Below are positions 21,854-27,409 of a stretch of DNA of 27,409 nt, in pieces. Where the stretch lies: positions 224,688 through 252,096 of the forward strand of contig JH153351.1 in the NCBI GenBank assembly GCA_000226015.1, read 5' to 3'. Both the position numbers and the translations under genes were made by a program. Source of the stretch: Mnemiopsis leidyi (lineage: Eukaryota; Ctenophora; Tentaculata; Lobata; Bolinopsidae). How positions within the stretch are numbered: the first letter of the stretch is position 1; each line of letters starts with the position of its first letter. Under the pieces are notes generated by a model. That model was not told the DNA's origin and did not search any database. It saw nothing but the letters and a program-made list of their open reading frames with translations.

Positions 21854-24103
21854 CTAGTCCTGTATAGTAATAGGAACATTCTCCGGGCTCAACACATCAT
21901 ACTTGAAATACACCCCCTCATTTCTCCTCTCTATCCCCCTCTTCAACTCTCTCATCCCAGATACCAGTCTCTCCACCACTTCTCTCTGATGTGGAGCTAG
22001 CGTCATGTGTTCCCCCTCCATACCTATCCTACCCAGACTATCCTCACCCAAGTAGAACCTGGTCTGGGGTGAGGGGGTTGACAGGCGGTAGAAAATGTCC
22101 ATAGCGATAAAGGAGATAACAGGAACGGGAAGAGAATTCATGATCCTTTCCAAGGTTACTATCTCGTCCTGTTTCGGAGGGGGGAGTTTCAGAGAAGGCG
22201 GCGCGTTCGGAGTGAAACTGTAGAAGGTGAAGGTGTCTGAGTTTACCGCCGCACGGTAGCTGGATATGTTGAATATGATTGCAGTGAGGTACTCCACCAA
22301 GTTATCCTTAGAGGAGATGGACCGTGGGAATCCTGCACTTTCAGGGAATCCTCTGTACCTGTAACCCTCGTCTACCACCTCCCTGACAAAGTTCTGTATC
22401 TCGATATCCTCCTTGATATCGTCCTCTGTAGGGTATGATAGTTCCACCATGTCAGTAACATACTTCTCCAACAAGTTCCAATGTGCAAGGCTATCTTCTC
22501 TATAATGATATCCCGGTAAATCTTCTACCCCTCGTTTTTTCATCTCTTCTGGGAAGATGAGATCTCGATAATTGAAAGTTTTGAAGTAGTTGTCAAATAC
22601 AGCTCCCAAGTTATCTCCAGCCGACAGAAACTTAGCAAACACAGAGTTTTTACCGAGAAGGAACTTCCTGGCTTGAAGCTGAACTGGGATGATACCCTGT
22701 AGGTGAGGCTGGAGTAGTCTGAACACAGGATGCGCGCTCGCTAAGTTTCTGTACGCGGCCACCGCAAACACCTCGTTAACCGCGTGAGCCCTAGCGTAGA
22801 GTGTACAGATTGAGTGAGTGTTCACTTCCGCACTCCTGAAGTACAGTTTCGCTAGCAACCACCGCAAGTTACCGTGTTCCCCTTTCTCTGACTCCGGTTT
22901 TGGAGGATACCAAAAAGTCGGTTTTGAGCCGTCAGTTTTGTTCTCCAGTCGTATCATTATAGGGACCAGCTTCTTGTTGTCGTTGACGTAGAACATACAG
23001 TCCGCCGGGACCACGTACCAAATCTGCTTCCCACCAGTCAGCAGTTTACTTGACTTCCCCCCGTGAGGAACACCAATCAGATTATCATTCGTTATCTCAA
23101 ATATTCTCCCTTCTATCATGGCATCTTCCAGAGATTTCCCCTCCAAAACATAGTCAGGAAGCTTCTCCACCCCACCCTCCCACCTCCCACCTTCCACCCA
23201 CTCCACCCTCCTTATAACCCCGGAGTTAGGACCACACAACATCTCTCTACCCATCTCCTCATCGTCCCCACACACTTTAGCTACTTTAAGTGCTCTGTGA
23301 ACGGCAGATTTAGACCAGCCCTGCTCGTCGCCGTTATGTCTGATGAACGTTGCGTACTCTTCCAACTTGCTAAATGTGTCCGGTAACACGCCCAGCAGGT
23401 CATCTAGAATGTTTGTCAGTGCCATTAGTCCTGCTTTGTGGCTAAACTTCCTGTTGAAAGTTTCTGTTCCGTCTGTTCTACACTCCTGTTTTCCTGCAAA
23501 TCCAGGGAAGAGTTTAGGTCGTTCCTCGACATTGGGTCTGTTCCACGGGTGCATTGATCGTGTCATTTCTAGATCACTGTTCCTCGCCTTAACAACAAAG
23601 TTCTCTGTTTCTTGATGAAGGAGCATGCCGGCACCTCCCCGGACTAGGAGAAACGGCAGACAACCGTTTGTTGGCTTGTCTTGAAGCTCGTTGTGTGGGA
23701 ACAGATAGTTTTTCGCGGGAAAGTGATATTTAGCTTCGTCGTACAAAATCGTTATCTTTCGTATGTAGAGCGGATCTTTTGTTATCTTACTGAATTTGCT
23801 CTTGATAGCGATCTTGACAAGTAGTGGTGCTCCCACGGTGGGGGGCAACCAGAAATCTGCACTGACAGTACCCTCGCTGTCAGAACCAAACGATCCCTTG
23901 ACTTCTAGCACCTTCGACTCGGTTTGCTCTGAATAGGGGTTGATTGTGACGAACACTGATCCCTCGTGCCATCTGCTAACAGTGCTCTGTTGGGGGTAGT
24001 AAGATCCGGTTTGGATTAGGAGGGTGTACGGACAGATGTCTTTAGAGGGCGGCTCACTGATCTTTCTCGGTTTTTGGGGTGAGGCCTGAAAATGCTTCAA
24101 CAT
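21854..24103 (-). CDS. PLAT/lipoxygenase homologue, predicted non-catalytic
   Basis: This is an intact intronless ORF of 749 aa. A PLAT/C2-like beta domain (about residues 24-140) precedes a full lipoxygenase domain (about 180-749) of normal animal length. Family landmarks are clear: W-L-L-A-K (415-419), H-P-V-F (458-461), L-P-G-Y-H-Y-R-E-D (529-537), T-P-N-A-P (631-635), P-P-P-K (641-644) and L-S-P (738-740). Animal lipoxygenases bind iron through His, His, His, Asn/His and the C-terminal Ile carboxylate. Here, in the helix H430-S-I-C-T-L-Y-A-R-A-H440, the first ligand position is Leu435 and only His440 remains. In the second helix (S-S-Y-R-A-A-V-N) the His position is Arg617, with Asn621 kept. 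The protein ends Q-D (Asp749), with no terminal Ile. Iron binding and dioxygenase activity are therefore unlikely. The uninterrupted frame argues for a retained binding or regulatory role. A possible ATTAAA lies about 65 bp beyond the stop. Confidence 0.88.
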   Translation of the reverse strand: MLKHFQASPQKPRKISEPPSKDICPYTLLIQTGSYYPQQSTVSRWHEGSVFVTINPYSEQTESKVLEVKGSFGSDSEGTVSADFWLPPTVGAPLLVKIAIKSKFSKITKDPLYIRKITILYDEAKYHFPAKNYLFPHNELQDKPTNGCLPFLLVRGGAGMLLHQETENFVVKARNSDLEMTRSMHPWNRPNVEERPKLFPGFAGKQECRTDGTETFNRKFSHKAGLMALTNILDDLLGVLPDTFSKLEEYATFIRHNGDEQGWSKSAVHRALKVAKVCGDDEEMGREMLCGPNSGVIRRVEWVEGGRWEGGVEKLPDYVLEGKSLEDAMIEGRIFEITNDNLIGVPHGGKSSKLLTGGKQIWYVVPADCMFYVNDNKKLVPIMIRLENKTDGSKPTFWYPPKPESEKGEHGNLRWLLAKLYFRSAEVNTHSICTLYARAHAVNEVFAVAAYRNLASAHPVFRLLQPHLQGIIPVQLQARKFLLGKNSVFAKFLSAGDNLGAVFDNYFKTFNYRDLIFPEEMKKRGVEDLPGYHYREDSLAHWNLLEKYVTDMVELSYPTEDDIKEDIEIQNFVREVVDEGYRYRGFPESAGFPRSISSKDNLVEYLTAIIFNISSYRAAVNSDTFTFYSFTPNAPPSLKLPPPKQDEIVTLERIMNSLPVPVISFIAMDIFYRLSTPSPQTRFYLGEDSLGRIGMEGEHMTLAPHQREVVERLVSGMRELKRGIERRNEGVYFKYDVLSPENVPITIQD

Positions 24104-24729
24104 TCACCACATGGACCGCTGATGCATTTATAAATAAGCTGTTTAGCCATGTGAAATATACCTAAATGTATTTTAATAATGAACGTTTTGTACCCGGAAT
24201 AAAGAAAAATAAATGGTTAAAGAAAAAAACATACATCTGTGCTGGTTGAGCTGTCTATAGAAATATAGTCCTTTTCAACTGAGGCCCCGCAGCCCATCGC
24301 TTTTCACAGAATTGAACTAACTTCCGAACATCTAATTAAATTAGCTAATCAAATTCAATCATCGTTTGAAATTAAGAAATAAGACTGATTACAAATGATG
24401 CATGATAAAGAATTAACTGAGTGAAATTTCTTATCTTTTTGTGTAGCTGTTTCTATGGACTTAACAATATGCATGATATGCAAAGTTAAACACGAATGTA
24501 CGTAAATAATATGCGTCATGAGGCGACATTTAAAATTTACAAAGAGAGTACTGTTATTTGTATCGAGATTGCTACATAAATCAATAAATTAAACTTCATG
24601 AAATTAGCTCTGAACCCAGTACAACCTTAAAAACCTAAATATATACGTCCTCGATGTGTAAAGTAGAAGTGCAGCGAAATCAGGATTCAGGAAAGTTTGC
24701 GGTTTAAAAAAAATTACCCGCCATTTTTG
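24104..24729. other. Divergent intergenic region
   Basis: This is AT-rich DNA between the minus-strand lipoxygenase start (24103) and the plus-strand ATG at 24730, so it presumably holds both promoters. A TATA-like 'tttataaat' on the minus strand lies about 25-35 bp before the lipoxygenase ATG, which is too close for a normal leader. No coding exon is seen. Confidence 0.5.
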
Positions 24730-26060
24730 ATGGAAATTAAACCTCGACGTCCTGCAGGAAACATCTGGAGCTACGACATTCCACGAATAACTCGCCGACT
24801 GGTCTCCTTTACCGAAGTAATGAAACATTTGGAAGAGAAAATGGAGCAGGATGCTATGTACAACCCAACCAATCCTATGAGCATGATCGGTCTGAGCAAC
24901 GAGGTAAAAACTTGATACCTTCTACTATTAAACTACTTCAACACTACATATTGTCATATTAAATACTTTTATTGTAGCCGGGATGTAACCGGGGTAAAGG
25001 ACACTACGGCGAAGGACACTACGTCGGAGCTTTCCATAAAGGGGTAGTCGCTACGGCGGAACCACCACATACTCAAATTACCATGGACGCTGCAGCGGAG
25101 ATACGGCTGAGGCCTTGTGTAATAAAGTGAAAAGCGGTCATTAGCACCGAATTTTGTTTCCCCGTCACAGTGTAGGCACAGTTAAAATCTTGCGAATAAA
25201 AAGATTAAATCTGGTGGCTCCGCCGAGGCGTCCACCACTTTTTGAAAAGCTCTGCCGCAGCGTCCTCTGCCATAGTGTCCTTCGCCGTAGTCATTGACTG
25301 CTTCATAGCTTCAAACCTCTGCTTTTATGTTCAGATGCAGTAATAAGAATCAATGGTTACGTTTAGTCTTTGATTAATTGGTTGTTGATCGATAAATTGT
25401 TGTCAGAATCGGCTATATTGATCAGTAGCTCTTTTCCATTTCCCAAATAAAAGAGATTTTCATGAATTCTGACAAAATCGTAGAACAATAGAGAAGGTTA
25501 TTTTTGGGAGGGGTCAACAATTTTGACCAATGAGAAGCTAGAGAACAGTGCTTTCAAGCCTATGATTGGTCAAGATTTGTAACCCTCCCCAAAAATACCT
25601 ATCCTCTTATGCACATATCTTCCAGATTTGTGGACAGAGTGAAGCGTATTCCTACAACATTCCTATCGGAGCGATTCTTCTCAACATCAGAAACTTGGGC
25701 GATCTTAAGTTTCATCCTGAGCTTCACCAAATTGATACACAAGTAAATTTGATTTTTACATTTTCGATTATCACTACATTTTTCCTTTGTAGGAAGTGTA
25801 TACATATGAATACAGATGAAGCCAGATTAGGACAGATTAAGACAGATAAAGACAGATAAGGACTGATTCAGACAGATTAAGACAGATTGTTTAAGTATCA
25901 TCTTTAAAGATGGTTTTGGCAAGTCTAACAATCTACTTATCTAAATCTTGGTTTCAACTTTCAGGTGTTAGCCTGCGAAGCAGTTAAATCTGGTCAGCGA
26001 GTATTTGTCTGTAACTCGTTTGTTCTCTTGGACGCATCTTGGAATTTCTCAGCTGCTTAA
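24730..26060 (+). CDS. Unrecognised small spliced gene
   Basis: The most economical model has three phase-0 exons, 24730-24903, 25626-25742 and 25965-26060, encoding 128 aa with stop TAA at 26058. It begins M-E-I-K-P-R-R-P-A-G-N-I-W-S-Y-D. Residues 18-40 are basic and then helical (V-S-F-T-E-V-M-K-H-L-E-E-K-M). No known family is recognised, and no signal peptide or membrane span is evident. Splice sites are good (gtaaaa/cttccag, gtaaat/ctttcag). Two alternatives exist. An acceptor at 24977 (atacttttattgtag) would give a second exon inside an inverted-repeat element, open for 50 codons to TGA at 25128-25130. An AG at 25971 would shift exon 3 to another open frame that ends in a donor (gtaata) at 26074. 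Exon 1 is the firmest part. Confidence 0.5.
24998..25291. mobile_element. Inverted-repeat element with about 75-bp arms
   Basis: The left arm (about 25003-25072, 'ctacggcgaaggacactacg' onward to 'cggcggaaccacca') is an imperfect reverse complement of the right arm (about 25213-25291, 'ggtggctccgccgaggcgtc' to 'gtgtccttcgccgtagt'). Shared blocks include 'agctttcca/tcaaaaa' and 'cggcgga.ccacca'. The spacer is about 140 bp. It sits in the first intron of the small gene at 24730. No transposase is present. Confidence 0.7.
25496..25599. mobile_element. Short foldback element (MITE family A, copy 3)
   Basis: This is 104 bp with arms of about 38 bp. The left arm reads 'ggttatttttgggaggggtc' and continues 'aacaattttgaccaatgag'. 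The reverse complement of the right arm reads 'ggtatttttggggagggtta' and continues 'caaatcttgaccaatcat'. It ends about 26 bp before the acceptor of the exon at 25626. Confidence 0.65.
25806..25890 (+). repeat. 10-bp tandem repeat in an intron
   Basis: About seven copies of 'gacagattaa' with variants (gacagataaa, gactgattca) lie in the intron between 25742 and 25965, upstream of the acceptor 'caactttcag'. Confidence 0.8.
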
Positions 26061-26384
26061 CCTTGATGAGATGGTAATAGGACATTTATTATTAGTTACT
26101 TATCTAGCTATCTGCTTAGCTTTTATATATTTGATAAATTACTCTCGCATGACATAAAGGAAATACTAAATCATCAGATTGCTAGAAATAATTAACTGTT
26201 GACCAAAGTGTGATATGTAATTGTTTGAAATTGTAAATGTTGTTAGAAGAAAGGGTCAAGAAAGGGTCAAGTGTTTTACACACTGTTGCTTGTACAATAT
26301 ATGTACCGCAAGTACCGCATGTACCACAATATATGTACTGCAAGGACAACTTGCAACTGGGGTGTCTGTGATAATGTGAACTGG

Positions 26385-26617
26385 GGGTTGTGAGCGAGCA
26401 AACGCAAAGCTACAGGATCAGACATGTGAATCAATCAGAGGACCGTTTGGAAAATAAGGCGCTGTGTACTGAAGCGGGAATCGAACCCACGACCTCCAGT
26501 AATTCCGACTGTTGATATAAGTAACTACTAAGCTAGGGCCTTGGTAGCTATGGCAACAGTCTGGATTGATTCACATGCCAGATCCTGTAGCTCTGCATTT
26601 GCTTGCTCACAAACCAC
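26385..26617. mobile_element. Inverted-repeat element around a tRNA-like core
   Basis: The left arm 26385-26436 contains 'agctacaggatcagacatgt' and 'gaatcaatc'. The reverse complement of the right arm (26564-26617) reads 'agctacaggatctggcatgt' and 'gaatcaatc'. Outer parts also match (tgtgagc.agcaaa.gca). The arms are about 52 bp at roughly 85-90 percent identity by eye. The 127-bp centre holds a tRNA-like sequence on the minus strand. Confidence 0.75.
26467..26540 (-). pseudogene. tRNA-like sequence (tRNA pseudogene or SINE head)
   Basis: Read on the minus strand, it has an A-box-like 'tagcttagtagtta', a near-palindromic anticodon-arm region, and a perfect B box 'ggttcgattcc' in a T arm with a pairing stem (gtggg / cccgc). 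The 5' and 3' acceptor halves (aaggccc and ttcagta) do not pair, and the anticodon loop lacks U33. It is therefore unlikely to be a working tRNA. It could still contain an internal RNA polymerase III promoter. Confidence 0.6.
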
Positions 26618-27409
26618 ATTTAATATTTTAATATTGTTTGAAATTCCCACACTTGTTAAGGTTATTTATAAACTGCTCAGATTAGGTATGTTAGTGTAAG
26701 TTTGTATAATAGTTACTCTTATGAGTTTTGTAATTTGCAGGTTTTTAGATTTTCTTTTACATATTTAGAACAACACGTATTTTGTAGAGGAGTGAAGATT
26801 TGTCTTTATTTGTTTAATTATATATTAAAAACAATTAACTAAGTGAAAATATTAGATGTATAGAAAATGTTCTTAAATGATAAAATCAGAACAAAACTAA
26901 CACAAATAATTAATAAATTTATTAAACCGATAGCTCCTGCAACTTTGCTCCTTAAAAGTGTGGCAATTATTATAAATTTTCACGTATGATCGGAGGCCTA
27001 CAGATCGCAATCACTATCTGTCCCCGCCCAGTGTCTATCATGGGACAGGAGTGGGGCAACGCTTTTCGGTTACAATAACAGAGCTCAATTTTTGGCGCGA
27101 AAACCAAATGACTTTATGATAATGTAACGAACAGAAAAAAGTCGTGAGTGTGATATTTATTTCAGCGCGCATATTCCAATAGACCGTACATTTTGGACGC
27201 ACGGTCGAAACTTTCAGCGGCGACTGCAGTGGAGAAAAGAGATCGCGCCACTTTGCCACAAAAGTGCCACAAAGTGCCACAAACGGCTATAACTCGGCCT
27301 CTGTGTTGTAATTTTTGATGAAACTTTCACAGAATGTCGGTCTCGATAGTATCTTGCTGCATGCAAAAAATCAGCATATGGTTCCGAGTTAGTTTAGGAG
27401 CTATGCATC

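Larger units (their letters stand above)
26061..27409. other. Non-coding 3' end of the window
   Basis: Contents: short 'agaaagggtcaag' and 'gtaccgca' repeats at about 26250-26345; the inverted-repeat element at 26385-26617; AT-rich sequence to about 26985; and a final segment with 'gccacaaagt' repeats at about 27253-27286, then 'ggctataactcggcctctgt', which reads like part of a dispersed repeat cut by the window end. No coding region is supported. Confidence 0.5.

Noticed and set aside
24125..24140. TATA box for the lipoxygenase gene
   Set aside because: It is only about 25-35 bp from the ATG, leaving almost no leader. More likely chance AT-rich sequence.
26467..26540. Functional tRNA gene on the minus strand
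   Set aside because: The acceptor halves do not pair and U33 is absent, although the B box is perfect.
27038..27280. 80-codon minus-strand open frame
   Set aside because: It has no recognisable motif and overlaps short tandem repeats. It may be chance.

Overview
The window is nuclear DNA of an animal, probably a non-vertebrate with a compact, AT-rich genome. GT-AG introns of about 70 to 1,800 bp interrupt most genes. The gene set includes a rhodopsin-like GPCR, a GPI-type immunoglobulin-superfamily (IgSF) protein, the ciliary protein ARMC2 and a PLAT/lipoxygenase protein. There are no operons, and non-coding space is packed with minisatellites and small inverted-repeat elements. I cannot assign a phylum from sequence alone. 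A run of 10 Ns marks an assembly gap at 11831-11840.

Layout. 1-1500: non-coding, with a foldback element. 1613-2677 (+): a rhodopsin-like GPCR with an uninterrupted coding region. 3686-9706 (+): eleven 3' exons of an IgSF adhesion-type protein (half of one Ig domain plus four whole ones, then a GPI-type C-terminal signal). Its first exon or exons are not recognised, so the GPCR may lie inside its 5' intron. A small coiled-coil gene (6411-7119, minus) sits antisense inside its largest complete intron. 9707-13459: gene-free, with GC-rich nested inverted repeats, a hAT-like miniature element and the gap. 13460-19110 (+): a complete 15-exon ARMC2 model of 639 aa. 19991-21611 (+): an unrecognised 366-aa protein with a duplicated exon module, preceded by an array of CACGTG boxes. 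21854-24103 (-): an intronless 749-aa lipoxygenase homologue, convergent with the previous gene. 24730-26060 (+): an unrecognised small gene with several possible splice forms. 26061-27409: non-coding, with an inverted-repeat element carrying a tRNA-like core.

The genes do not form an obvious pathway. ARMC2 belongs to cilium/flagellum biology; the GPCR, IgSF protein and lipoxygenase homologue suggest signalling and adhesion. The main observations are: (1) the lipoxygenase has a complete reading frame but has lost three of five iron-ligand positions, so it looks like a conserved pseudoenzyme; (2) in two genes the 3' splice site itself has been tandemly duplicated, in one case as five decoy units that each join an acceptor to a perfect GTAAGT donor; (3) tandem repeats lie just upstream of acceptors in many introns; (4) one miniature inverted-repeat family appears three times, once overlapping a coding 3' end.
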